From the NCBI GenBank assembly GCA_026395515.1, contig JAPLYN010000005.1, positions 527,210 to 591,209 on the forward strand: 64,000 nt of DNA, in the 5' to 3' direction. Numbering within the stretch: the first letter of the stretch is position 1; each line of letters begins with the position of its first letter. The notes under the pieces are model-generated. The model did not search any database, was not told the DNA's origin, and saw nothing but the letters and a program-made list of their open reading frames with translations. Below, one piece after another: positions 36,052 to 44,482 of the stretch. This DNA is from Candidatus Peregrinibacteria bacterium (GTDB taxonomy: Bacteria > Patescibacteriota > Gracilibacteria > UBA1369 > LOWO2-01-FULL-3). The position numbers and the translations under genes are program-made.

Positions 36052-37680
36052 TTAATTTGCGCTCGTCGTAACCGTCTTAGTCACTTTATCACTAACTCTA
36101 CCATCCGCATTTTTTACCCAAAAACTAACAGTATAAGTAGTATTTGGTGAAAGCATATTGCCTACAGTCAAAACTCCTTTCAAGTTATTCTCAAAAAAAT
36201 CTTTGCCATAACTACCACTTCCCATTCCTTGATCTCCAGGCTTAGAAGAAGAATCCATACTATAGTAATAATCAGTTATAGGAGTGCTACCATAGTAATC
36301 TGGCTTCTTCACATTGAAATCGATACTATTCTTGTTAATCGCAGCCGTAGAAACAGTAGGTCTATCAGGATTTACGGAAAGACCAGGGAAAGTCGCCACG
36401 ACTTTATTTCCTACTTTTCCATTTTTATTATTTACCCAAAAACTAAATTCATAATTTGGTTGCTCAAGCTTAGTTTTATCTGGAAAAAGCTGATATGTAA
36501 CAGTCCAGCTTTCACCAATATTATTACCAGCGATACTCGTGGATCCCTTCTGTCCTGATCCATCATTTGGATTAGTATAATCTTCAAAAATAGAATCCAA
36601 AGCACTATCACCAGTATATTTAGGCAATGTAACTTTCAAAGTAATCGCAGAGAAAGTCTGAGAAACTTTAGACACAGTCGGAGCAGCAGGCTCTAAAGGC
36701 TGAGCAGTAGTAAGAGTTTCCACATTAGAATAAACACTACTCTCTCCACCTACATTCAAAGCCTTCACTCTAAAATGATACATAGTCGAAGGAAGACTAA
36801 TAAAAATCATTCCTCCATTTGCTTTAAGTTCAGCAGCATAATATTCCACCGAAACAGTATTGCTAGTGTAATCAACATCATTGCCGACCTTATATTCAAC
36901 TACATAAGACTTCAAAGCACCATTACTAGTCTTCGCAGGTACAGTCCACTTAAGTAAAACAGCATTAGGAGTAGTAGAACTTGCAGTCAAAACCGGCGCA
37001 TCAAATTGCTGATTTACCACTGGCGGATTCACCACCTTATCAAAAACCACCTGATCAAAACTACCAACTTTTTGCTCTAAAATTAACATCGCACGATAAA
37101 TATTATTGCTCACTTCTCCTCTAGTAACAAAAGACATAGGCGCATATTTAGTACCAGCAATATCCACTATATCCATAGACTCAGCTACGAACATATAAGG
37201 ACCAAACCACTGAGAAAAATCTACATCACTATAAATTGATTGGCCAATAGCCTTATCTGGAATTGGGAAACCTTCAGCATTCAAAAGCATTTTCATCGCT
37301 TCTACTTTCATCGAAGGCTGTTCAGGTTTAAAAGTGCCATCATCATATCCCTTCACCCAATTTTTTTCCTTCGCAAAACAAACATATTTTGCATACCACT
37401 CAGTTTTCACATCAGGAAAACAATTTTTATAAACCAATTCGCTTGGATTGTAACCAGCTCCCCCAACTAAAATTTTCAAAAGTTCCGCTCTATTAATTTG
37501 ATTATCAGGTTTAAAAGTGGCATCTGCATATCCACTCACCACGCCTTTTGAAAGTAGATATTGAATTGCTGTCTCATACTTATGACCAGAGATATCAGTC
37601 AAACCAGGTGTAGCGAAAACAGTACCGCCAATTTGAAATAACATAATACCGGCAAGCATTAATCTAATAATTTTTTTCAT
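36052..37680 (-). CDS. SLH surface protein with fibronectin type III-like domains
   Basis: 542 aa. A classical signal peptide (MKKIIRLMLAGIMLFQIGGTVFA) precedes three SLH repeats (residues about 25-200: ISGHKYETAIQYLLSKGVVSGYADATFKPDNQINRAELLKIL; FKPEQPSMKVEAMKML; SFVTRGEVSNNIYRAM). About three FN3-like beta domains follow (APVLTASSTTPNAVLLKWTVPAKTS, PAAPTVSKVSQTFSAITLKVTLPKY, PDRPTVSTAAINKNSIDFNVKKPDY). It ends with VSDKVTKTVTTSAN. Likely an abundant wall-bound surface protein. Its promoter overlaps a tandem repeat. Confidence 0.9.
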   Translation of the reverse strand: MKKIIRLMLAGIMLFQIGGTVFATPGLTDISGHKYETAIQYLLSKGVVSGYADATFKPDNQINRAELLKILVGGAGYNPSELVYKNCFPDVKTEWYAKYVCFAKEKNWVKGYDDGTFKPEQPSMKVEAMKMLLNAEGFPIPDKAIGQSIYSDVDFSQWFGPYMFVAESMDIVDIAGTKYAPMSFVTRGEVSNNIYRAMLILEQKVGSFDQVVFDKVVNPPVVNQQFDAPVLTASSTTPNAVLLKWTVPAKTSNGALKSYVVEYKVGNDVDYTSNTVSVEYYAAELKANGGMIFISLPSTMYHFRVKALNVGGESSVYSNVETLTTAQPLEPAAPTVSKVSQTFSAITLKVTLPKYTGDSALDSIFEDYTNPNDGSGQKGSTSIAGNNIGESWTVTYQLFPDKTKLEQPNYEFSFWVNNKNGKVGNKVVATFPGLSVNPDRPTVSTAAINKNSIDFNVKKPDYYGSTPITDYYYSMDSSSKPGDQGMGSGSYGKDFFENNLKGVLTVGNMLSPNTTYTVSFWVKNADGRVSDKVTKTVTTSAN

Positions 37681-37702
37681 AGGAAATTGTTTTTAATAAA
37701 AC

Positions 37703-37740
37703 ACTAATTAAATATACGCGACTAATTAGGTATACGGCAA
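37703..37740 (-). promoter_or_regulatory. Promoter with tandem 18-bp repeat before the SLH/FN3 gene
   Basis: On the minus strand TTGCCG (37740-37735), 18-base spacer, TATATT (37716-37711). The plus strand shows two tandem copies, ACTAATTAAATATACGCG and ACTAATTAGGTATACGGC (37703-37738), covering the -10 and the spacer. This looks like a regulator binding site. Confidence 0.7.
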
Positions 37741-37773
37741 GCATTCGCCTAAATTACATATAACTGAATCTAC

Positions 37774-37802
37774 TTGCCGCTAAATTTCAATTAACCTATA
37801 TT
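37774..37802 (+). promoter_or_regulatory. Promoter of tal-pgi
   Basis: TTGCCG, 17-base spacer, TATATT, about 28 bp before the transaldolase ATG. Divergent from the SLH promoter 35 bp away. Confidence 0.75.
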
Positions 37803-37830
37803 AAATTCAACAGGCCTTAAACCAATTTTT

Positions 37831-38481
37831 ATGCAATTCTTTCTCGACACAGCAAACATCGAAGATATCAAGAAATATTCTACATGGGGAATTATTGATG
37901 GAGTCACTACAAATCCATCTCTCATCGCTAAAGAAGGAGTCTCCCTCGAAAAACGCATCAAAGAAATTGCCAAAGTAATTAAAGGACCAATCAGTTCAGA
38001 AGTAATTAGCACAGATTTAGCAGGCATGCTCAAAGAAGGTCGCGCATACGCTAAATGGGCTAAAAATATTTATGTAAAAGTGCCAATGACGGCGGTAGGT
38101 CTTCAAGCAGTATCCACTCTCAGCAAAGAAGGAATTAAAACAAATGTAACTTTGATTTTTTCCGCAGGACAAGCCATTTTAGCAGCCAAAGCAGGAGCTA
38201 CTCTTATCAGTCCATTCATTGGTCGTCTCGACGATATTTCCGAAGACGGCATGGCTCTAATCGCTGACATTGTGAAAATTTTCCAAAATTATAAATTTCC
38301 AACTAAAGTACTCGTAGCCAGCATTCGTCATCCACGTCATGTCATCGAAGCGGCAAAACTTGGCGCAGATATAGGCACAATGCCACCTGCAGTTTTCGAA
38401 CAATTAGTTCATCACCCACTTACCGATTCCGGAATCAAAAAATTCATGGAAGATTGGGAAAAAGTAAAAAACAAACAATGA
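37831..38481 (+). CDS. tal: Transaldolase, TalC/FSA small type
   Basis: 216 aa, the size of the TalC/MipB group rather than the 310-aa TalB type. Motifs: [32 protein letters not shown], the Schiff-base Lys in [28 protein letters not shown] and [16 protein letters not shown]. It moves a dihydroxyacetone unit between sugar phosphates in the non-oxidative pentose pathway. The TGA stop overlaps the pgi ATG (ATGA). Confidence 0.94.
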   Translation: MQFFLDTANIEDIKKYSTWGIIDGVTTNPSLIAKEGVSLEKRIKEIAKVIKGPISSEVISTDLAGMLKEGRAYAKWAKNIYVKVPMTAVGLQAVSTLSKEGIKTNVTLIFSAGQAILAAKAGATLISPFIGRLDDISEDGMALIADIVKIFQNYKFPTKVLVASIRHPRHVIEAAKLGADIGTMPPAVFEQLVHHPLTDSGIKKFMEDWEKVKNKQ

Positions 38482-39725
38482 TTAAATTTGATTTAAAAAA
38501 TTTAGGATCACAAAATTTAGAAGGTAATATTGGCGCCTACATTGAAGCTGTAAAAAGCCGCAAACAAGGTTTCTACAAAATAGTTGATGATAAAAAAACT
38601 ACCAAAGAAATTCTAAAATTTGCCAAGACCTCACGCAAAAAATATAAACATTTTGTCTTGCTTGGAATTGGCGGATCATCACTCGGCCCTATTTGTTTGG
38701 AACAAAGTTTTAAACATCTTTTTAAAGAGAAGAAACTCCTCGTTCTCGATAATATTGATCCTGTAGTTTTAGCTGAGACCGAAGAAGTAATTGATTACAA
38801 AACTACACTTTTTCTTGTAGTAACAAAGTCCGGAACTACACCGGAAACAATGTCCCAATATTTTTATTTCCGCGATAAAATTAACAAGAAAAAACTCGAT
38901 CCTAAAAAACATTTTGTTTTCATTACCGATCCGGAAAAAGGCTTACTTCGCAAAATTGCCAAAGAAGAAAAAATTCCATCTTTCGTAATTCCAGATAATG
39001 TCGGTGGCAGATTTTCTGTACTCACTCCTGTCGGACTTTTACCAGCTGCATTACTCGATATAAAAATCGAAAAAATGCTCAAAGGTGCGCAAAAAATGCG
39101 CGACCAATTTCTCTCCAAAAATACCAAGACAAACCTTCCTTTTCAATTAGCAAAAATTCAATACGACCTTGCTCAAAAAGGAAAATCCATCAACGTGATG
39201 ATCCCCTACGCGCAGAAACTTTCACGCATGGCCGACTGGTATCGCCAACTTCTAGCCGAAAGTATTGGCAAGAAATTTAACAATGAAGAAGAAATCATAA
39301 ACGTAGGAATTACTCCTGTAAATGCCCTAGGCGTCACTGATCAACATTCTCAATTACAACTCTACAACGAAGGACCAAATGACAAACTTTTCATCTTCAT
39401 CGAAGTGGAAAAATTGAAACCTGTACTGAAAATTCCAAAGGTCTACAAAAACAATCCAGACCTCGACTTCCTAGATAAGAATGTGACTTTCAATCAACTT
39501 CTTCAAATCGAAAAAGACGCCACAGCTTCCGCTCTAACAAAAAATTCTCGTCCAAATTTCACCATTAAAATCGATGAAATAAACGAAGAAAATATCGGCG
39601 CACTATTCATGCTCTTCGAAGGCGCCACCGCTTTCCTAGGAGAAATGTTCAACATAAACACCTTTGATCAACCAGGTGTCGAGCTCAGTAAAAAACTCAC
39701 TAAAGAAGCGCTATTGAAACTCTAA
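38478..39725 (+). CDS. pgi: Glucose-6-phosphate isomerase
   Basis: About 415 aa from ATG 38478, which overlaps the transaldolase stop; the track start inside tal is less likely. Motifs: [73 protein letters not shown]-type block ([21 protein letters not shown]) and [16 protein letters not shown]. Shorter than the E. coli enzyme but like the bacterial/Bacillus-type. It interconverts glucose-6-P and fructose-6-P, closing a pentose-phosphate cycle. Confidence 0.95.
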   Translation: MIKFDLKNLGSQNLEGNIGAYIEAVKSRKQGFYKIVDDKKTTKEILKFAKTSRKKYKHFVLLGIGGSSLGPICLEQSFKHLFKEKKLLVLDNIDPVVLAETEEVIDYKTTLFLVVTKSGTTPETMSQYFYFRDKINKKKLDPKKHFVFITDPEKGLLRKIAKEEKIPSFVIPDNVGGRFSVLTPVGLLPAALLDIKIEKMLKGAQKMRDQFLSKNTKTNLPFQLAKIQYDLAQKGKSINVMIPYAQKLSRMADWYRQLLAESIGKKFNNEEEIINVGITPVNALGVTDQHSQLQLYNEGPNDKLFIFIEVEKLKPVLKIPKVYKNNPDLDFLDKNVTFNQLLQIEKDATASALTKNSRPNFTIKIDEINEENIGALFMLFEGATAFLGEMFNINTFDQPGVELSKKLTKEALLKL

Positions 39726-39747
39726 GTCTGATCTTCTTTAAATTCAA

Positions 39748-40284
39748 TTACTTATTAGATTTTCTTAATTTATTAGCGCCCATATTAGTGCGTGGCTTAC
39801 CCTTAGGCGCAGCACTCAATAAGCCTCTCAATTTATAATCCGGAATACCATCCACCTTCGTAAATTGATCAAAATCAACACGAGTCATCATCCCCTTGCG
39901 TGAACCAGAAACCATTACCACATAAAAAGCCTGACCATCTTCAGTTACTCTAGGATTTATCGCATAGGTATCAGCAAAAAGACCACCAACAATCTTATGA
40001 GTCGCATCTGATGGAACCTCAACATTCACAGTCGATTCTCTAACTCTCTCGGAAATAGAGCGAACTTCACTCGCTGTATCAAGCCAAGGATCCCTATCTC
40101 TCGCATTATCAATTCTTCTCAAACGAGCAGCAAGAGCCACCTTTATTGCTTCCGGATCCTTTGAAGCAGCTGGGATAGAAGCTCCCCTAAAATCAAGAGA
40201 CCAACGTGTATCTCTAATAGTAGGCATTTCCTCCAAATCAGTAGGATCTAATCCATCACTATCGTCTAAACCTTTTATAGACAT
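39748..40284 (-). CDS. Unknown soluble protein
   Basis: 178 aa; not recognised. An acidic N-terminus (DDSDGLDPTDLEEMPTIRDTRW), a helix (DPEAIKVALAARLRRIDNARDRD), a strand-rich middle (TVNVEVPSDATHKIVGGLFADTYAINP, GQAFYVVMVSGSRKGMMTRVDF) and a basic tail (GKPRTNMGANKLRKSNK). No signal or membrane segment. Convergent with pgi, 22 bp apart. Confidence 0.6.
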   Translation of the reverse strand: MSIKGLDDSDGLDPTDLEEMPTIRDTRWSLDFRGASIPAASKDPEAIKVALAARLRRIDNARDRDPWLDTASEVRSISERVRESTVNVEVPSDATHKIVGGLFADTYAINPRVTEDGQAFYVVMVSGSRKGMMTRVDFDQFTKVDGIPDYKLRGLLSAAPKGKPRTNMGANKLRKSNK

Positions 40285-40302
40285 AATTTAAATTATAAAA
40301 TT

Positions 40303-40334
40303 AGGAGAGTGATTTTCGCACGAAAACCACCCTC
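40303..40334. other. Inverted repeat between unknown gene and transketolase
   Basis: GTGATTTTCG-CA-CGAAAACCAC, one mismatch in ten pairs, flanked by short complementary AGAG/CTCT. No T-run follows on either strand, so an operator or RNA hairpin is more likely than a terminator. Confidence 0.4.
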
Positions 40335-40420
40335 TGTCAATTATGCGTAAACCAAAAGTAGACTCTCGAAGAAATTTCCGCTAAACTGCTGCAAGAACAA
40401 GCCATTAAGCCAGATTTACC

Positions 40421-42340
40421 ATGACAATTCCACAACTCTCGACTCCCCTTTCTCCAGATCAGATCAGTTTTCTCCAGACATTCAGTAAATCCTGCCGTCG
40501 TTCAATTTTGGAAATGGTAACCAATGCACAAAGCGGTCATCCAGGTGGAGCCCTCTCTTGCATAGACTTTTTGACTGTCGTTTATTCCTACATCATCTCT
40601 CAAGGAGGCGAGAAAATCGTGATCAGCAACGGTCATATCTCCCCTGCCGTTTACAGCACTTTGGCTGAAATGGGCTACATTCCAAAAGAAGACGTCGTAA
40701 AGAATTTCCGCAAAATTGGTTCAGTGTATGAAGGTCATATCACTCGCCACGTTCCAGGAATTTGGTATGGAACTGGTCCTCTTGGAATTGGTGTTTCAGT
40801 AGCTTCAAGTTTTGCTTGGGCAGAAAAACACAATGGCACTAATCAAAAAGTTTTCGCAGTTGCCGGTGATGGTGAATGTCAGGAAGGAGAAATTTACGAA
40901 ACAATGCACTTCGCTAGAAAATATAATCTCGATAATTTAATTCTTTTTGTTGATTACAATAAAGTGCAATTAACGGCTAGTATTAAAGAAACAATGAACC
41001 TCGACCTCGTGAAAGTTTTCGCAGCTTCAGACTGGAATGTGATTGAAGTAGACGGACATGATTATCAGAAAATGTGGGCAGCAATCGGCGAGGCTTACAA
41101 AAATACTGGCAAACCTACAGTCCTTATTGGTCACACAATTATGGGACAAGGTGTGGATTTTATGGAAGTAACAGGCCAAGCTCACAAATCTGATTGGCAC
41201 GGAAAAGCGCCAAAGCCAGAACAAATTGCTGAACCGGTAAAAGCCTTAACTCTCACTCCGGAAGAAGAAGCTCTACTCGCAGATTTCCGCAAAAATTCTA
41301 TCAAGTGGCATCCGACTCCAACAGTTTATCCAGCACTATTAAGCGAAACAAAAGTAAAACCAGGCACACCAATTACATACAAAAAAGAAGAATTAACAGA
41401 TTGCCGCACGGCTTACGGTAAAGCACTTCTCGACCTCGCAAAAAATAATCCAGAAGTAGTGGCTCTTACTTGCGACGTTAAAGATTCAGTAATGACAAAG
41501 TTTGTTGCTGCTGAATATCCAGATCGTCATATCGAATGCGGAATCGCCGAACAGCACATGATTTCAGCTTCAGGTGGACTCAGCTTAGATAATTTCACTC
41601 CATTCTGTTCTACTTTCGGCGCTTTCATTTCTAGCCGCGCCAAAGACCAAGCCCGTGTAAATGACATCAATTATGCCAACGTAAAAATGGTCGCAACTCA
41701 CTGCGGACTTTCCGTGGGCGAAGACGGTCCTACTCATCAGGCAATCGACGACATGATGTCTTTCCTAGGAATGTACAACACTATGGTAGTAGAACCTTCC
41801 GACCCAAATCAAACTGACCACATGATTAGATATGTGGCTTCCCACTACGGAAATTTCTATGTACGTATGGGTCGTCATAAATTCCCAGTTCTTACAAAAA
41901 CTGATGGCACACCTTTCTACAATGCTTCATACAAATATGAATACGGCCGCAGCGATGTAATCCGCGAAGGTAAAGATCTTACTATCGCCGCTACCGGCGC
42001 TATGGTGAATGAAGCAATGAAAGCTTATGAAATTTTAAAGACATCAAAACCAGAACTTTTCATCGAAGTTGTCGCTGTAAGTTCAATCAAAAAATTCGAC
42101 GATACATTGATAAACTCAATTAAGAAAACTGGAAAAGTAATTACAATTGAAGATCACAATGTAAACTGCGGTCTCGGCAATCAACTCGCCGCACACCTCT
42201 TACAGCTCGGCATTAAGCCAAATTCATACAAGAGCCTTGGCGTCACAGCCTACCAACTTTCCGGCACTTCTGAAGCTCTCTATCATCTCAATGGTTTGGA
42301 CGGTGAAGGAATTGCGAAGACAATAAATGAAACAAACTAA
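40421..42340 (+). CDS. tkt: Transketolase
   Basis: 639 aa, single full-length chain. Motifs: VTNAQSGHPGGALSCIDFL, ISNGHISPAVYSTLAEMGY, GPLGIGVSVASSFAWAEK, VAGDGECQEGEIYETMHFARKYNLDN (thiamine diphosphate site), HIECGIAEQHMISASGGLSL and GPTHQAIDDMMSF. It transfers two-carbon units among ketose and aldose phosphates. It supplies xylulose-5-P interconversion for the phosphoketolase at 32 kb. Confidence 0.96.
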   Translation: MTIPQLSTPLSPDQISFLQTFSKSCRRSILEMVTNAQSGHPGGALSCIDFLTVVYSYIISQGGEKIVISNGHISPAVYSTLAEMGYIPKEDVVKNFRKIGSVYEGHITRHVPGIWYGTGPLGIGVSVASSFAWAEKHNGTNQKVFAVAGDGECQEGEIYETMHFARKYNLDNLILFVDYNKVQLTASIKETMNLDLVKVFAASDWNVIEVDGHDYQKMWAAIGEAYKNTGKPTVLIGHTIMGQGVDFMEVTGQAHKSDWHGKAPKPEQIAEPVKALTLTPEEEALLADFRKNSIKWHPTPTVYPALLSETKVKPGTPITYKKEELTDCRTAYGKALLDLAKNNPEVVALTCDVKDSVMTKFVAAEYPDRHIECGIAEQHMISASGGLSLDNFTPFCSTFGAFISSRAKDQARVNDINYANVKMVATHCGLSVGEDGPTHQAIDDMMSFLGMYNTMVVEPSDPNQTDHMIRYVASHYGNFYVRMGRHKFPVLTKTDGTPFYNASYKYEYGRSDVIREGKDLTIAATGAMVNEAMKAYEILKTSKPELFIEVVAVSSIKKFDDTLINSIKKTGKVITIEDHNVNCGLGNQLAAHLLQLGIKPNSYKSLGVTAYQLSGTSEALYHLNGLDGEGIAKTINETN

Positions 42341-42341
42341 T

Positions 42342-42812
42342 ATGACTAAATTAACCATAGAACGCTCATTCTCAGCCCCAATAGAAAAAGTTTGGGAAGG
42401 ATTTACTAACGCAGATAAACTAAAAAAATGGTGGGCTCCACAAGGGATGGAATCATCATATATTTCTGTTGATTTAAAAAAGGGCGGAATATTTAGATAT
42501 TGTCATAAAGGGCCAGATGGCAAAGAATTTTGGGGCCGAGGAGTTTATCAAACAATTGAGCAACCAAAATTTTTATCCTTCATTGACACATTCAGTGATT
42601 CACAAGGCAATCCGGTTCCATCATCCTACTACGGAATGGATGGCAAAGAGGTAGTAGAGTCATTAGTAGAATTTAAATTAACAGTAGCAAATGGAATCAC
42701 TAAAATGGAAATGATCGGAGATAATCCACATGATGATTCTATCTTGGAAGACATGAAAAAAGGATGGAACGGTATGTTTGATAAGCTTGAGACACTTTTA
42801 AAAAACGAATAA
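42342..42812 (+). CDS. SRPBCC/AHSA1-family protein
   Basis: About 156 aa from ATG 42342, one base after the transketolase stop; the track's start overlaps tkt. It shows the START-like AHSA1 pattern LTIERSFSAPIEKVWEGFTNADKLKKWWAP at the N-terminus and GWNGMFDKLETLLKNE at the C-terminus. Members bind hydrophobic ligands or act as Hsp90 co-factors. Role here unknown. The VOC gene follows after 22 bp and both are typical accessory genes. Confidence 0.88.
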   Translation: MTKLTIERSFSAPIEKVWEGFTNADKLKKWWAPQGMESSYISVDLKKGGIFRYCHKGPDGKEFWGRGVYQTIEQPKFLSFIDTFSDSQGNPVPSSYYGMDGKEVVESLVEFKLTVANGITKMEMIGDNPHDDSILEDMKKGWNGMFDKLETLLKNE

Positions 42813-42834
42813 TTTAACATCCCTTCCTATCAAT

Positions 42835-43704
42835 ATGCAAAAAATCATCCCACACCTATGGTTTGATAAAGAAGCCTTAGCAGCTGCAGAATTTTATACT
42901 TCCATTTTCGAAAATTCCAAAATTACCGTCAAAGCAAAAATCAACGATACTCCTTCTGGCGATTGCGACATTGTCAGTTTTCAAATCATGGGTTTTAACT
43001 TCGCAGCTATCAGCGCAGGTCCAATTTTCAAAATCAATCCATCAATATCCTTCAGTTTGAATCTAGAAACTAAAGAAGAAGTACAAGCACTTTGGGACAA
43101 GCTCTCCCCTGGTGGACAAGTTCTTATGGAATTACAAAAATATCCTTTTAGTGAATTCTATGGTTGGCTAAATGATAAATTCGGAGTTTCCTGGCAATTA
43201 ATTGCGCTTGGCGAAAACGCCCATGGCAGACCAAAAATCACTCCAGCACTAATGTTTACACAAGATGTCGCAGGAAAAGCCGAAGAAGCAATAAATTTTT
43301 ATAAATCAATTTTTGAAAATTCTAAGATTGGAGATATTTTTCGCTACCCTGCAAGCCCAGGACCAGATAAGGAAGGGACAATCGCACATTCTACATTTTT
43401 TCTGGAAGGCCAAGAATTTATGGCTCTTGATTCTGCTCAGAGACACGCCTTCACTTTCGACGAAGCAGTTTCGCTAATAATAAATTGCCAAGACCAAAAA
43501 GAGATAGATCATTTCTGGGGCAAACTTTCCGCCTTTCCAGAAGCTGAACAATGCGGCTGGGTAAAAGATAAATACGGCGTCTCGTGGCAAATAATTCCCG
43601 CAAACATGGGAGAACTAATGTCAAAAAATCCTGCCAAAACCACTCCCGTCATGCTCAAAATGAAAAAAATAGATATTGAAGCATTAAGAAAAGCCGGAGA
43701 ATAG
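42835..43704 (+). CDS. Two-domain VOC/PhnB-like (3-dmu-9_3-mt) protein
   Basis: 289 aa. Two tandem glyoxalase-fold domains: residues 1-130 (KIIPHLWFDKEALAAAEFYTSIFENSKI, FGVSWQLIALGE) and about 138-280 (KITPALMFTQDVAGKAEEAINFYKSIFENSKI, YGVSWQIIPANMGELM). This PhnB/3-demethylubiquinone-like family usually occurs as a single domain of about 140-160 aa, so this is a fusion or duplication. Enzymatic function unproven. Confidence 0.85.
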   Translation: MQKIIPHLWFDKEALAAAEFYTSIFENSKITVKAKINDTPSGDCDIVSFQIMGFNFAAISAGPIFKINPSISFSLNLETKEEVQALWDKLSPGGQVLMELQKYPFSEFYGWLNDKFGVSWQLIALGENAHGRPKITPALMFTQDVAGKAEEAINFYKSIFENSKIGDIFRYPASPGPDKEGTIAHSTFFLEGQEFMALDSAQRHAFTFDEAVSLIINCQDQKEIDHFWGKLSAFPEAEQCGWVKDKYGVSWQIIPANMGELMSKNPAKTTPVMLKMKKIDIEALRKAGE

Positions 43705-43713
43705 ATCTTAACT

Positions 43714-43757
43714 ATTTTAGAATTTATTTAACTTTAATTTAAGAAAATTTTAACTTT
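43714..43757 (+). repeat. 11-bp-phased TTAA repeat element, copy C
   Basis: Four 11-mers: TATTTTAGAAT, TTATTTAACTT, TAATTTAAGAA, AATTTTAACTT. It lies directly before a TATAAC -10 (43764-43769) of the structured RNA, where a class-II activator box or the -35 would be expected. Confidence 0.65.
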
Positions 43758-43775
43758 GGTTATTATAACTGAAGT

Positions 43776-43910
43776 GTATTTAACATTCCATGGGGGTGGC
43801 AGGTTGCACAACGAGCCTGATAAACTACCCTGTAGGGGTTCAACTCCCCTCACATCCACCGGTGTTAAGTACAAACATAAAGAACCCCAAATCAAAGGGG
43901 TTCTTTATTT
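43776..43910 (+). ncRNA. Small structured RNA with tRNA T-arm-like hairpin
   Basis: Predicted transcript from a TATAAC -10 to a strong terminator, about 135 nt. Outer helix TTAACA/TGTTAA (43780-85, 43863-68), P1 GGTGG/CCACC (43795-99, 43856-60), P2 CAGG/CCTG with a 12-nt loop (43800-19), and P3 AGGGG-TTCAACT-CCCCT (43834-50). P3's loop matches the T-loop consensus TTCRANY, and ACC follows the acceptor-like strand. There is no room for an anticodon arm, so it is not a normal tRNA. No reading frame of use. Class unknown. Confidence 0.6.
43881..43910 (+). terminator. Intrinsic terminator after the structured RNA
   Basis: Perfect 8-bp stem AGAACCCC / GGGGTTCT with an 8-base loop, followed by TTATTT. 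Confidence 0.92.
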
Positions 43911-43970
43911 GTGACAGTGCATCGCAAGCCTGATATGCCAATATTATAGCAAAACCACCAATCAAAAGAA

Positions 43971-44037
43971 AAGGCCCCAGTCGGCTTGCGCCTCGTGAGA
44001 CCTTTTCGGGTAAGCATAAGTTAATTGCGTCCTAGGA
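43971..44037 (-). terminator. Terminator region of the RRM gene
   Basis: On the minus strand downstream of the RRM stop: a perfect GCGTCC-TA-GGACGC hairpin, then AAAAGG...CCTTTT enclosing a GC-rich stem and ending in TTTTCTTTT. The rest of 43911-43970 shows nothing recognisable. Confidence 0.65.
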
Positions 44038-44046
44038 CGCTCAACC

Positions 44047-44334
44047 TTATTCTTCGTCTCCGAAACTTCTTCTAGAACCTGAGAAACCTCCTGTTCTTGG
44101 TTTTGGTGGACGAGCCTCGTCTAATTTGAGAGGACGACCATCAATTTCTTTACCTTGTAGAGCTTCTAGAGCTTTTTCAGCTTCTTCGATGCTTGAGAAG
44201 GTAATGAATGCGAAACCTTTTTGTTCTGGTTTGTAGCAATCTACGACAGTGCCGTAAGCGCCAAACTCAGCCATAAGAGTTTCTTTTGTAGTAACGTAAG
44301 CAACGTTACCAACAAAGATCTTTGGATTTGTCAT
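44047..44334 (-). CDS. RRM-type RNA-binding protein
   Basis: 95 aa from ATG 44334 (MTNPKIFVGNVAYVTT); ten extra residues in the track are leader. A single RRM with RNP2 (KIFVGNVAY) and RNP1 (KGFAFITF) and a Gly/Arg tail (GGFSGSRRSFGDEE). It resembles the cold-inducible Rbp proteins of cyanobacteria and others. It likely binds mRNA. The leader of at least 60 nt before the ATG could hold a control element. Confidence 0.93.
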   Translation of the reverse strand: MTNPKIFVGNVAYVTTKETLMAEFGAYGTVVDCYKPEQKGFAFITFSSIEEAEKALEALQGKEIDGRPLKLDEARPPKPRTGGFSGSRRSFGDEE

Positions 44335-44482
44335 ACTTTTTAAAGTAATGAAATAATAATGCACGCTTCTTATCCTTACGTCATTACTTAAGATAATTAA
44401 GATGTGAGTGATAGATACGAGTCAATGCAACGGAACTATAACAGATCTACGAGAAAGCGCAAGATGAAATTGAGCCCGCAAA

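Noticed and set aside
43816-43850. Hammerhead ribozyme core (CTGATAA)
   Set aside because: The core should be CTGANGA with a following GAAA; neither is met.
43791-43861. tRNA or tmRNA gene
   Set aside because: T-arm and acceptor-like end are present, but only 14 nt remain for anticodon arm plus variable loop, and no tag frame or 5' acceptor match exists; reported as an unclassified RNA.
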